Below are positions 25,740 through 38,493 of a stretch of 64,000 bases of DNA, piece after piece (the first letter of the stretch is position 1; the number at the start of each line of letters is the position of its first letter). Origin of the DNA: Tetrahymena thermophila SB210 (Eukaryota; Ciliophora; Oligohymenophorea; Hymenostomatida; Tetrahymenidae); contig NW_002476407.1 of assembly GCF_000189635.1 (NCBI RefSeq), positions 620,001 through 684,000 of the forward strand, in the 5' to 3' direction. The notes beneath the pieces are model-generated. The model was not told the DNA's origin. It did no database searches and worked only from the letters and a program-made list of their open reading frames with translations. The translations under genes and the position numbers were made by a program.

Positions 25740-28170
25740 CTTATACAGCTTTTTTGAGAGTTGCATAAGATATCTTTAGGATATTTTACTCTTACTAGTA
25801 AGTTTTATCTTCGCCTTATTTTTCTCATTTATAGCTTTTTTTAGGAGCCATATTTGATATTTTTCAGGTTTTATTTTATTTTCTTACTATTTTGTTTGTA
25901 AGTTTATTTCACCTTATGTTTTTCATTTATGGTTTTTTTTAGGAACTATATTTGATATTTTTCAGGTTATTTTTGTCTTACTTCGTAAGTTTTATTTCTC
26001 CTTATTTTTTTCAATTACAAATTTCATTATTTGATATCCTTCAGGTTTTATTTTATCTTTCTACTTTTTTTGTAAGATATTTTCACCTTATTTTTTTCAT
26101 TTATGCTTTTTTTAGGAGCATATTTGATATTTTTAGGGTTATTTTCTCCTACATAGTAAGTTTTATCTTCACCCTATTTTTCTCATTTACAGCTTTTTTT
26201 AGGAGCTATATTTGATATCTTTCAGGTTTTATTTTATTATCTTACTATTTTTTTGTTAGCGTATCTTCACCTTATTTTTTTCAATTATGACTTTTATTCC
26301 GAACAATAAATGATATTTTTAAGCTATTTTATCCAAAATAGCAAGTTTTATGTTCGCCTTATTTTTTTCAATTACAGTAAATTGTATTTAATATTTTTCA
26401 GGTTTATTTCATTGACTTCCTATTTTTTTTGTAAGATATTTTCACCTTATTTTTTTCATTTATGCCTTTTTTAGGAGCATATTTGATATTTTTGGGGTTA
26501 TTTTCTCCTACATAGTAAGTTTTATCTTCACCTTATTTTTCTCATTTATAGCTTTTTTTAGGAGCCATATTTGATATTTTTCAGGTTTTATTTTATTATC
26601 TTACTATTTTTTTGTTAGCGTATCTTCGCCCTATGTTTTTCATTTGTAAACTTTTTTTAGGAGTCACATATGATATTCTTTAGGTTATTTTGTCTAGCAT
26701 AGCAAGTTTTTTCTTCGCCTTATGTTTTTCATTTACAATCTACCGTAATTAATATTCTTCAGGTTTTATCTTAATAGCTTCCTACTTTTTTGTAAGATAT
26801 TTTCACCTTATGTTTTCATTTATGCTTTTTTTAGGAGCATATTTGATATTTTTAGGGCTATCTTTTCTTACATAGCAAGTTTTATGTTCTCCTTATTTTT
26901 CTCATTTATAGCTTTTTTTAGGAGCTATATTTGATATTTTTCAGGTTTTTATTTTATTGTCTTCCTACTTTTTTCTTTGGAATATCTTCACTTTATGTTT
27001 TTCATTTATAGTTTTTTTAGTGGTCATATTTGATATTTTTTAGGTTATGTTATCTAACATAGAAAGCGTTATCTTCGCCTTATTCTTTTCAAATGTGGAT
27101 TTATTTAAAGGTTTTATCTTTACCTTTCTACTTTTTTCGTAAGATATTTTCGCCTTATTTTTTTCATTTATGCCTTTTTTAGGAGCATATTTGATATTTT
27201 TGGGGTTATTTTCTCCTACATAGTAAGTTTTATCTTCACCCTATTTTTCTCATTTACAGCCTTTTTTAGGAGTTTTATTTGATATCTTTCAGGTTTTATT
27301 TTATTATCTTACTATTTTTTTGTTAGCGTATCTTCGCCTTTTGTTTTTCATATATATGGTTTTATTCCAAATAATAAATGATATTTTTAAGCTATTTTAT
27401 CCAAAATAGCAAGTTTTATGTTCACCTTATTTTTTTCATTTACAGTAAATTGTATTTGATATTTTTCAGGTTTATTTCATTGACTTCCTATTTTTTTTGT
27501 AAGATATTTTCACCTTATTTTTTTCATTTATGCCTTTTTTAGGAGCATATTTGATATTTTTGGGGTTATTTTCTCCTACATAGTAAGTTTTATCTTCACC
27601 TTATTTTTCTCATTTACAGCTTTTTTAGGAGCCATATTTGATATTTTTCAGGTTTTATTTTATTGTCTTACTATTTTTTTTTGTTAGCGTAATCTTCGCC
27701 CTATGTTTTTCATTTGTAAACTTTTTTTAGGAGTCACATATGATATTCTTTAGGTTATTTAGTCTAGCATAGCAAGTTTTTTCTTCGCCTTATATTTTTC
27801 ATTTACAATCTACCGTATTAATATTCTTCAGGTTTTATCTTAATAGCTTCCTACTTTTTTGTAAGATATTTTCACCTTATGTTTTCATTTATGCTTTTTT
27901 TAGGAGCATATTTGATATTTTTAGGGCTATCTTTTCTTACATAGCAAGTTTTATGTTCTCCTTATTTTTTTCATTTATAGCTTTTTTTAGGAGCTATATT
28001 TGATATTTTTCAGGTTTTTATTTTATTATCTTCCTACTTTTTTCTTTGGAATATTTTCACTTTATGTTTTTCATTTATTATTTTTTTAGTTGCCATATTT
28101 GTTTGATATTTTTCAGGCTATGTTATCTAACATAGAAAGGTTTATGTTCGCCTTTATCAATTTTCGTTGT
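25740..28170. repeat. Higher-order tandem repeat: ~90-bp monomers in a ~360-bp unit
   Basis: Monomers of about 90 bp share the plus-strand phrases TTCACCTTATTTTTTTCATT, TTTTTTAGGAGC, ATATTTGATATTTTTCAGG and a GTAAG-like step. Four diverged monomers form a unit of about 360 bp that repeats. The marker AGGAGCATATTTGATATTTT starts near 26114, 26473, 26833, 27181, 27541 and 27902, so spacings are 359, 360, 348, 360 and 361 bp. Copies of the same monomer type in successive units are much more alike than neighbouring monomers, as in satellite higher-order repeats. On the minus strand some monomers contain an INEKNKVKI-type open segment, but TGA occurs in every frame. Confidence 0.9.
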
Positions 28171-28799
28171 TTTATAATTGATATTTTTAAGAGAATTTAT
28201 TTTCTTACGTTAGTCTGAACGATTTTAATGTTTTAAATAATATATTTTATTATATTATTTTGAGTTTTTATTAATTATTTTTATTAAGCAGTTTAATTTC
28301 TAAAAAGTGTTACCTTTTTTAAATTATTGTTTTTTCTGCTTAAAAGAAAGTTTTTTAGGCTGTCTTATAATTAATAAATTTAAGAACTCTTTTTTAAATA
28401 GCTTCTCAAATGCAGTATATTCTATTCGTCAATTAAATAAGAATATTGGATTGATAGACTTGTTAGGTAGGAGTTGATCTTTCTTTCATTTACTTTTTAG
28501 GAAAATTTAAACCTTGTAGTTTATTTCATTTTTTAAGTGATTTAACCTACTTGATTTAAGAAAGAATCGCTTCAATCAACTTGTTTCAAATCCAATTATT
28601 TCTTTAGAATATAAATTTATTGAAAACTATAAAATCCATTTATTTGGTTCACTTCTCTTAGAATGCATTTGACTTCTTTCTCCTTTGATTTTATATTTTG
28701 AATAGAAGATTACTGAGTATTTTCTACTAATGAATGCCATTCTTTACAGATTATTACAGATGTTTTCATTTTTAATAAATATTTTCTATAATTCATTGA

Positions 28800-29400
28800 G
28801 CATCAGCTTTATTTTGGATCATTATTTTCATCTTTTCATAATAGTTTTTGAATGCATTTTTGATACACTCACTCTTCTTATGAATTAATTATTTTCTTGG
28901 CCTTATTTCCAGTTTAAGCTCAAATTTAAAATGATTTATTTTTCTATTCTTCGCCTTATTTCCAACCAATATTTTCTCCTTTTCATACAGTTTTTGAGAA
29001 TAGTTTTTAAGTATTTTCACTCTTTTATGATTTGAATATCTTCTTGATTTTATTTCTGGTTATTTTTCAAAATCTAAACCATTTTTACTGATTAATCATT
29101 TATTCTTCACCTTATTTTTGGTCATTATCTTCTTCATTTCATAAATTTTTAAAAATATTTTTGAGGTATTCCTATTGTTTATGATTTGATTATTTTCCTG
29201 ATTTCATTTCCAGCTATTTTTAGAGATTAATTCAGTATTTAACTTTTTATATTTCTCCTTGATTCAAACCAATATTTTCCTCTCTTCATCCAGTTTCTGA
29301 GTATGTTTTTTAGACACAACCATTCTTTTATGATTTGATTATCGTCTTGATTTTATTTCTGGTTATTATAAAAATTTAAATCATTTTATTTCTATTTATT
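28800..29400. repeat. Four copies of a ~150-bp tandem repeat
   Basis: The phrase TTTTCATACAGTTTTTGAG followed by TCTTTTATGA and then CTTGATTTTATTTCTGGTTATT recurs with starts near 28827, 28973, 29129 and 29274, about 145-156 bp apart. The copies are diverged. On the minus strand parts read as YEKEKILVGNKAKN-like peptide segments in one frame. It is a different family from the 90-bp repeat to its left. Confidence 0.65.
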
Positions 29401-32251
29401 AAAATGAAATATTTTGTGTTATTATTGAGATTAGCCTTTTACATCTGTAATTTCTCTATAAAGATTTTAAGCTTTAACTGTAATTTTTGGATTTTCAGTT
29501 AAATTTAAATCTTTATAGATTTTTTATATCATTGTTAATATAAAGTGTTTTTATTTATGAGTCAATATTCTTTTTTGACTTTGATAACTATTTTATTACA
29601 TTCTTGTAATTACTACTTCATTTAGTTTTTAGTCTAAACTATTTAATAAAAACTTGCCTGTTTTTATTATTAATCATCAAAATCAACATATCACAAATTC
29701 TAAGAATTAGTGTTTTAATTATTTTTTGGACAATTAAAATCTATTTTCTTTTGTTAAATTTATTCATTAGATCTGTAATGATTAAGTTTTTTTAACTATT
29801 TTTTGGATAATTAAAATCTTTTATCATTTTTCATTAGTTTTATGATATGAAGATTTCTAATAATTTAGAATTTGTGTTTTTTTTCATTTACGCAAATTTC
29901 TATTTTATTATTCTGAAATCAAATATTGGTTCTTTATTTTATTGTCACTTTATATTTGTTTATAATCATTTCGCATTTTGGTAATCATTGTGCAATTTAA
30001 TTCCTTATTTTATTCAAATTTCATCATTTTTGAATTCGTTATTATGGGTATTTTTTAGATACTCTTTTCACTATTTCATAGTGAGTAGCTTTGATTTATT
30101 TTTGGTTTTATTTCACACATTTTTTACCAATTTTTATGATTATCAATGATATCTTGTTTGCGTTAGCTGAACTTTTTATTATAATTTAGTATTTTAACTA
30201 AAATTTAATTTTCTTTTGCACTATTTGATTCGACTGCACATATTTTATAACCTCATTTTCATTAATTCATTTAATTATATTTGTTTTTTAGGCATTTATA
30301 ATTATTTAAACTAATAAATTTAAGGCTGTTTGTATGCGCAATAGTTTCATTTAATACAATTGATCATTATTTCTCAATTAAAACCTATAATCATAATATT
30401 AGATACCATTAAGTTTATTGGTTTTCTTATTTTTCAATCATATTTGTTGAACTCTTCGCATGTCATTTTATTATGTTGTAAATTCAATGTGACTTATAAA
30501 ATAAATGAAATAGTTTTTTTATTTATTTACTTTGTTTGTGAATAATAAAATCTTTTTTCATTTATTTTTAATATGGCATGGTGATTTATTCATAGATTTT
30601 TTATTATTTAATGTTTTTTTAAAACATTAATTTTATTTATCTTGTTTTTAAATCACAAGTTCTTCATTTACTTTTGATTTTTTTATTGACAATAAGCTTA
30701 ATTTTGCCTCTTGAAATAAATCTGTTTGTTGCTTTATTTTTCATCTTCATCCATTTTTGAGATAGTTTCAGATTATTTTTCAAGTTTCATTCATCATCAG
30801 TTCAAGATTTTGATATCTACCATATTGATTATTAAAATACGATTTTCTGAATGCGTATTGTAATTAAATCTTTATGGAATTCAGTTAACTTCTGTAATTT
30901 TTATGTTCCATTTCATTTATTTTAACTTCTAGTTGATTTTATTGTAATCATTACTATTTCCATCTTTCAGAGTCCATTTAAAATATTTGTTAGATAAATC
31001 AAATTTTCTTTAATTGATTTATTTTGTAATGATTTTTTATTTCAGCCATTAATTAATTAGTGATTTGGTTAGAAAGTAGAATGGCTTACTGGCTTTTTAT
31101 CAGTTTTATTTAAGTGAGTAATTAAAGTATGTTATTACTATTAATTAACTAATTTAATTTTTTGATTTCATTTATTAAACTTAATGAATAACAGGAATCT
31201 CGTAATCGCTAATTTTTTAGGTTAGCTTTTATTAGATTTCTAATTATTAATCTTGTAAAGTATTTTACTCTCATCTAATTAAGTTTATTAATTATTAATT
31301 AATTAATTCATAATTAATTAATTTCTTTTCCTCCTTTATTTTCTTCTAATCAATTAATGTGTTGGATTAGTTAATTATAATACTCTTAAGTGATTGTTTT
31401 ACTTTTAATTAATTACTTCCTTAATTAATTAAGTATTTTTATTACTCAGAATGGCCAGTAGATAATTTGTTAATCACCAACTCTTTCTTGCTGAGAATTT
31501 AAAATTACTAACAATTTAAAATTAACTTCTCTTTCTAGTTTTTTAGGTTAGATTGATTAGTTAATTTTTATATTTCAATAAGTTCAAATATATTTTTTGA
31601 AGATACATTTTTTCTTATTGAAATATTTTAAGTTTTCTTGATTAGATTGTATTTTTTTAGGACACATTCTTCTCAAGTTCAGACCTTTCTGATTCATTCA
31701 GGATTTGGTTTTATTGTTTAGATAAATTCATTTCCTTACTGAGTCTTTATCGTCAGTTTCATTGGTAGCAACTTTAGTTTTCTCTTCAATATCAGCGAAA
31801 GAAGTGATCTCTGTGAAAAAGTATTGTTTTTTTTTGTTTTTTTTTGCTTTTTTTTTTTTTTTGTTAATTTTATTATTTTCACCATTCATGGTGCTATAAT
31901 AATATCTTTTCATTCTTATTCCACTATTTCTAATGGTTTAAAAATAATATTTTCTTATTAAAGCATCACTCTTGATTACTTCTAATAAATTAAGAAGGGG
32001 TTCTTTTGCTTTCCAGGCAATGCTATCTTAACATTTGCGTGGTTTTCATAATAAAATTATTTGTAATTTTGGGTTTTTAAGCCTTCGTTACAAAATATTT
32101 TATTACTTCATTTGTATTGTTATTTATTATTTTCTTTCGTTTCTTCTTTTTAGGGAAGATTCAATTGAAATTTTAGCAACAATAAAGCAAAAGAAAAGTT
32201 GAGGAGACATGGTCATCTTAGCAATTTTTTTCTCAACTTTAAAAGCAAAAG

Positions 32252-32367
32252 AGAGAGTACAAACAAACACACGTGATGTACTCTCTGATTTTTTTCTGTT
32301 CAGGGCGTTTAGACTACAAAGCAGGCTTTTATAGCTAAGAGAAAACCGTTTAAGGTGATTTTCTCTT
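32252..32367. other. Paired hairpins, possible structured RNA
   Basis: Two stable stems lie 50 nt apart in a locally more GC-rich patch. AGAGAGTACA (32252-32261) pairs perfectly with TGTACTCTCT (32277-32286). AAGAGAAAA (32337-32345) pairs perfectly with TTTTCTCTT (32359-32367). The linker contains GGGCGTTTAGACTACAAAGC. A hairpin-hinge-hairpin layout recalls H/ACA RNAs, but no convincing H and ACA boxes were identified, and the region also lies in a 118-codon minus-strand open frame. Confidence 0.35.
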
Positions 32368-32519
32368 TTCTCTACTTTTTTTATCCCCTTTCTATTTATT
32401 GAGCAGATTATTATTTTCGATTTCCGGTACCTGCGAAAAGTGCTAAATTTAAAGTGTTTTCTGATAGTAAAGAATTTTTTCAATGCTGTCAGAAATGAAC
32501 AATATTTAATTATAATCTG

Positions 32520-35500
32520 ATTTATATAATAGAAAGACCGTTTAAATTATTAAATAATTAAAAAGGTTACAACTTCTATAGAAGAATATGATTTAATGAT
32601 CATAAAAACACAATTAATTATTATTATAATTATAATAATCGTATTATAATAACATATTCACCCAATAATTCATGTCATGCTGGATTTATTCCCCACTCTA
32701 TCTTACATGAAAAATATCTAAACTAGCCAAATGACAAATTATTATTATCATTATTCTATTTCTAGCTAAATAGATTATAATCCCTTTCATTCAATTCCTT
32801 TGCTTGCGATCCAACAAAGCCCCATATCATCATTTACTAGTTAGTATTATTTTTTTATGACATTTAGATTTCTAGCATTTTTGAAGACTATAAATGAATC
32901 ATTTAATTGACATATTTGATCATTTAAAATAATAGTTTATTCAATATAAAATGTTTTTCTGTCATAGTGCAATACATATAAAAATTATATTAATCATTAC
33001 TAAATGGGAATTTACGAAAAGAGCTCAAGAAATTTATAATATTATTGCGAAATAAGATTTTATTTTTAATTTTGTGAATATCTGATATGAAATAATTCAG
33101 CTTAACTTGCAAGTAACTATAAAAAACATTAATATTAACTTAACTATGAATAGAAAAACTTTAAAACAGCAAAAAGAACAAATGAAATATTTAAAATTCA
33201 TTCAATTCATAGATATATTTATAATGTTTGAGATATTCAATAATTTTAAATATTAAAATGAACAAAATTAGCCATTTACAATAATCGTATTATCAAACAT
33301 AGATTACAAATAAAGTTTTATTATAATTTAGTAATATTTTTTTATTCATTAATTATAATAATTTTGATTAAATCCTATAGAAATTTTATAATAATTTGGT
33401 TATTCTCCCAAACTGTAAAAATGGGAATAATTCCTATTCTATACATCATAGTCTCTCATATAAAATACTATGATTACTTGAATTAAACCTTTTATTTTTA
33501 ATCGATTAACTTTACATTTTTTATTCAAGCAATCAGATTTACTTACCCACTAAACTTCTTAAAACAATTTTATAAAAAATTTTTATTCCCTTTTGATTCT
33601 AAACAGGTGAAATGCCCCTTTGTTTACGCTTGCTTTTTTTAATAAAAATCCTTTATCTGATTCTCTCTGATCTAAATTTATTGGCACTTAATCTTTATAG
33701 GTGCCACTTATAGGTATTGATAGCAAGCTTTACTTTCTAAAATGTTTAGTTTACGCTTCGAATAAGGAAGATGTATTATGAATTCTATTAATTGTAGAAG
33801 TATCATATTAATTTAGATCCTTTTTTGATCATTAAATTCTCCTAAGAAAACAATCTTAAGTGAATAATAAAACATGAGTTTAATCAATTAATTTAGTATT
33901 ACCTTAATAATTTTGTATGCAAATTCAAAAACATTTTAAATTAACAAGCAATACATAAAACAGCAATTTGTTTTTCTATTTTGTTTCATTTTTGATTTGT
34001 TTTTACATTGATTTAAAAAAAGTAGGGGTTCTATAAATTTTAAATTAAATTTTGGATATGGCTTGACTTTTCATAAATTATTGTAGTTAATATAGTAAAC
34101 TAATTACATAATAAAATTAGTCATCAATAGCTTAAGCAGATAAAAAAATCAAAAAACGTTTTATGAATTATTTAGCTAAATGTTTTATTATAGAATATTT
34201 TATTAAAAGCGATTAAAGAAAAAATGCTTTAGAAATATAGAGCTTATATAATGTAAGGAATATAATTATTATTTTTAAAATAATACTTTTTTCCCACTTT
34301 GCAATCTAATTATTGCTTATAGGTTATTAATTTTAAAAAACTCTACTCTTATTCTAAAATAACTCTATTTTCAATTCAAGCTCTAATTAAATAGTGAAAT
34401 TAACTTAGAAGAAAAGAAAACAATATCATTTAATAGGAAAAAAGCTCGAATAGCAGCTATTATAAAGCAATTTAGACAAAAATTTAAATGTAATAAAATT
34501 TATTACTCAAAAGAATTAAATTAATCTTATCCAATTATTTAATTTTATTCATTTAGAAAATTTATCTATAATAAATTTAATTGATTTGATTTAATTTAAT
34601 CTTCTATGTAAAAAAATTCTTTCTACCAAAAGCTTCAGAACAAAAAAAAATGTCTTCTAAAACCTTAATAACGCTCTTAGTTGTTTTCAAATTAATAAAG
34701 TGAATATTTCTTTTTGACTAAAAAACAATAATTTTAACTGTTATAAATATTTTCAAGCAAAAAATGAAGTTTATTAACACTAGTATTCAAAAATATATTA
34801 TTTTAGATAAATTCTTCTATTTAATCTATATTAATTTTTTCATTAATTTATATAGGATATAAAGATATTTCAATTCACTAACAACAATTATTCATTTTAC
34901 TTTTTATAATTTACAGAATAATATTTTTTTAATATTATTTTGTTAAAAAATAAGTTCTAAAAAAATTTTAAGAAATTAATTTATTTTTTAATTTTAAATA
35001 TAAAATTTACTAGAATTTTTTAATTTTAAATATAAAATTTACTAGAAATAAAATGTTAGAAACAAAAATATTAATGTTAAATTATCAAACATTAAGACAA
35101 ACATTTTAAAAATCAATAAATTTAAAAAAGATTTTATTATTTAAATTAATAAAAATATAAAATTTTACAATTAAAAATACTGAAGATAAATTTTTTTTCT
35201 ATCAAAATAAACATAAGATTTAATTAATATTTAAATATTTTATTTTAATGAAGAAAGAATAATAGAACTTTAAAATATTACTTTCAAATTAAAGATAAAC
35301 AAAATTAAATAATAAAATAAATATTCATATACTAATAAATAACAATTGTTTGTTATATTTTATTTTAATTATATTTGTAATTTGGACTTTTTTATTTTTG
35401 AAAAATATAGATTTTAATTATTTTATAATAAATATATTGATTAAAAAATAATCAATAAATTTTTAACTTTTTTATGAACAAATTTGTTAATTAGATTATT

Positions 35501-36696
35501 TAAATTTACAAATTTTAAATGAATAAAATTTTATAAATAATTATATTATTAAAAATGAATAAGATTTAATTCATTTTCAATTCTTTGAATCTATTTTATA
35601 ATATTTAAATTAAAAAAATTTAACAAGAAGTTAATTAAATTTCTTAGACAGAAATTGTCAATAAAAATTAAATTATTTATTTATTTATTAATTTTAAATT
35701 AAATAGATTTTATAATTAAAAATGAATATGATTTTATATTTTCAAATTTTTTAAAGAACAAAATAAAAATAATTATTTTCAAATAAATATTTTAAAAGTG
35801 AATAAAATTTAGATTAAAATAATTTGTAAATCAATATTAAATTCAGTAATATTTTTGATGTTAAAATACATTTTATAATTTATTAAATAATAATTTTTGA
35901 TAATTAGCTAATTCAGTTTTTTTGAAATAAATTGTTTTAATGGTTTTAAATTTTATTTTTTATGTTTAAAATTAATTTCTTTCTATAAAAATGATCGATT
36001 AATCTGATCTATCTATCAATTAATCTACATTTATAATTTTGATTTTTAAAGAATTATATTATTTTGAGCAAAATGATTTAATCAATAGATTTTCTTCAAA
36101 AGAAATGAGTTAGCCTTTTTTGTTGCTACTTTTTAAATGTTTAGACAGAGCAGAATGAATAGTTAACTAAATTTTAAAAAAATTATAAAAGAATTATAAG
36201 CTGGCTAAATATGACGTATTATTTAGATATTTGATTGGAATAAAATCTATTTGTTAAAAATCTTTAAATGGTCCTAAAATCTGTTTTTTTGTTTGTTAAT
36301 AGTAAAATAATCATCAGATTTCTTTTTGTTGTTTCTTAGATCATTTTATTTGATACTCCTTTTCTTAAAATTAATGAATGGTTTTTTATTTAAAATGAAT
36401 TACTCTTCACATTGACTAGTCAGACTCATACTTTAATAATCTTAAGTTTTGCCTTGATTTTTGATTATTGTTATTTTATATAAACTACTTTCAATTCATT
36501 GAAATTATCCATAAGAATTTTTTTAATTTTTGTTAAAAAATATACAAATATAGATAACAAAAAAAAGCAAAAATTTTAACAATTAAAGAGAGAGAGAGCT
36601 ATCACTAAGAAATTAGTTCATTACATAAAAGGAAGAAAGAAAGAACGGCATTTCATTAAAGATAACAAAGATACATACGCTAGCTAACTGAGAAAT
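32520..36696. other. Gene-poor AT-rich region
   Basis: About 4 kb without a convincing gene. A plus-strand frame from an ATG at 33147 stays open about 70 codons but has no distinguishing features. The segment 34960-35050 holds a short local direct repeat (TAGAATTTTTTAATTTTAAA.. type). Nothing else could be supported. Confidence 0.5.
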
Positions 36697-38493
36697 ATGC
36701 AGAATTAAGAAAACTAAATAAAAATTATTAAAAGTATAGGGAAGGGTAGCTACGGCGAGTAAAATATTTGTTCTATAAAAATTTACAAAAAATTAATTGC
36801 TAATGACATAGTTAAAATAAATTTTTATTTAAAAGAGTTTTTCTTTGCGAGGATCAGCTTGGACATAAAATAGCACTAAAAGCAATTAAAAGAAATTTGC
36901 TTGATGATAAATTTATCAATTCGTACAAAACAGAGCTGAATGCTCTAAAAAAATTGTAATCAGCTTAAAATAAATCAACTTTGAATGATATTTGTTATTA
37001 AGCTGATATAGAGAATGCAAATTTGGTTGGATTGTTATCAAAAAGATCTATGTCTTTTGATCAAGAAATGTGCTTTTTAAAAGAATAAAATAGCTCAGTT
37101 AATTGTCAAGATCATCAGGTTAATGCAAAATCCAATATTATCCAATTTGTAAAGAGCATTGACAACTACCCATTTTAGTTCAATAATAAAACTTACTCTT
37201 GCCATGCATTATTTATTGAGTATGCAAAAAATGGCTGTCTAGGAAGTTACTTAGAGAGCCCAAAGCTAACTTTTTTACCCATTAACATTCTGCGTAGAAT
37301 AGCCAAACAGCTTTTTTAAGGTACTAATTATGTTTTAACGTGAATTTAGCTTTATTGATGATAGACACTTCTCTTAAAGAGGTGTTTATATATAAGGTCT
37401 ATTGAATTATAGTTAAATACAATTAGTATCATTTTAATTATATATACCATATTAAAAATTCAATAAAGTTTAATTATATTATATTAAATAAACAAAAGGT
37501 ATACAAGAAATGCATTCAGCGCATTTAGTTCATAGAGATATCAAAGAAGACAATATTGTTTTTGGGGAAGGATATACTCTTAAATTAATAGATCTTTCAT
37601 TCGCTGGACGTAATGATGATGAAGTATGTGGTACACAAAAATATATATCACCTGAAATACTAAAAAAGGAGGTTCAAATGTTAAACTGTAGCTCTTCATA
37701 AAGTAATTCAGTATAGTAAGAATAAAAAGTCTAACAAAAAGAATTGAAGTTTTAGAGATTTGCTAAAATAGATACTTTCGCTGCTGGTGTAGTCCTGTTT
37801 AGACTGGCAACTAAGATTTACCCCTTTGGATCTGCAAGTTAATTTGATTATAAGTATAAGTATATTGTAAGCAAGCAATATGACCAATTTTGGTCAAATG
37901 TCAAATTCATAGTTAGCAGTGTAAATGAAAACAATCCTGATACTCAATTCAATCATTTCTTATAAAATCGTATATAAGAGGAGACTTTATAAGATTTAGA
38001 TACAAGCTCTAATAGTTATGATAGTAATTCAGAAGCAGAAGATAACTAGGAAGAAAATGAAAATCAAAGCAGCAGCAGTTAATCTAATTAAGAAAACCAA
38101 ACTGAAAGTTAAAGCTCCTATAACAGAAAAAAGTCAAATATTACAAACCGTAGCTCTAAAAAGTTATTATCTTACATAAAAAGTAAGAGAGCGGTGAGCT
38201 AAGTTAATTTTTTTTTGACTCCTAATGAATAAGCTTTCTTTTAGTAGTTAATGAGCGAATAAGATTTAAATAGTATTGCTTTATCAAACTAAGAAATAAA
38301 TGAGAGCTATTAATAAAACATTAAAGAACAGATTGAATAGCTAAAAGATTTGATCTAAAACCTCCTCTCTTATGAAATAGATTCGAGGTATGGAATCTAA
38401 GAAGCTCTTAATCACCCTTTCTTCACTTAATTCCCAAATAGCTATGCAAGTACAAAAGATTTGGAATAATTTTTCTCTGTCTTTAATTCGTGA
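36697..38493 (+). CDS. Serine/threonine-type protein kinase with DLS in place of DFG
   Basis: Three exons, 36697-36758, 36836-37320 and 37499-38493; 1542 nt, 513 residues. The first junction rebuilds the glycine loop (IGKGSYGEVFLC, residues about 14-25) across the intron, which fixes both splice sites. Lys36 lies in IALKAIK; residues 60-135 are an insert; the catalytic loop is HRDIKEDN with Asp196; the metal-binding motif is DLS (214-216) instead of DFG; the activation segment ends ISPE (232-235). A FAAGVVLFRLAT segment gives helix F. Residues about 305-400 are a Q/S/E/N-rich insert before the final helices and HPFF. The aspartate of the DFG position is kept, so activity is plausible. No regulatory domain is visible; it may belong to one of the expanded ciliate kinase families. 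Confidence 0.9.

Larger units (their letters stand above)
21535..32500 (-). pseudogene. Long minus-strand coding-like region, interrupted by TGA codons
   Basis: For 11 kb the minus strand is purine-rich, like the coding strand of the neighbouring genes. Open stretches of 60-130 codons with mixed polar content follow each other but change frame and are ended by TGA. Examples are roughly 22650-22995 (starting MTKNIIFRRNENQ), 24540-24930, 24930-25330, 25385-25715, 28860-29000 and 31728-31913 (starting MKRYYYSTMNG). In several places the frame appears to shift by one base between two coding-like halves. I recognise no domain. It may be a decayed giant gene, a gene with many small introns I could not place, or A-rich repeat DNA that merely looks coding. 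The TGA density excludes a single uninterrupted gene. Confidence 0.35.

Noticed and set aside
25952-26215. An 87-codon phenylalanine-rich plus-strand frame
   Set aside because: It lies in the 90-bp tandem repeat and its composition follows from T-richness. It ends in TGA and there is no homology or start context.
25740-28170. CRISPR-like regular spacing
   Set aside because: There are no unique spacers between short identical repeats; the whole sequence is repeat, and the organism is a eukaryote.
33147-33360. Plus-strand frame starting MNRKTLKQQKEQMKYL
   Set aside because: It is about 70 codons of low-complexity AT-rich sequence with no conserved feature or flanking exon; kept only as a note.
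37510-37701. Short kinase-like frame taken alone as a gene
   Set aside because: It is only part of exon 3 of the three-exon kinase; the TAA after it encodes glutamine.
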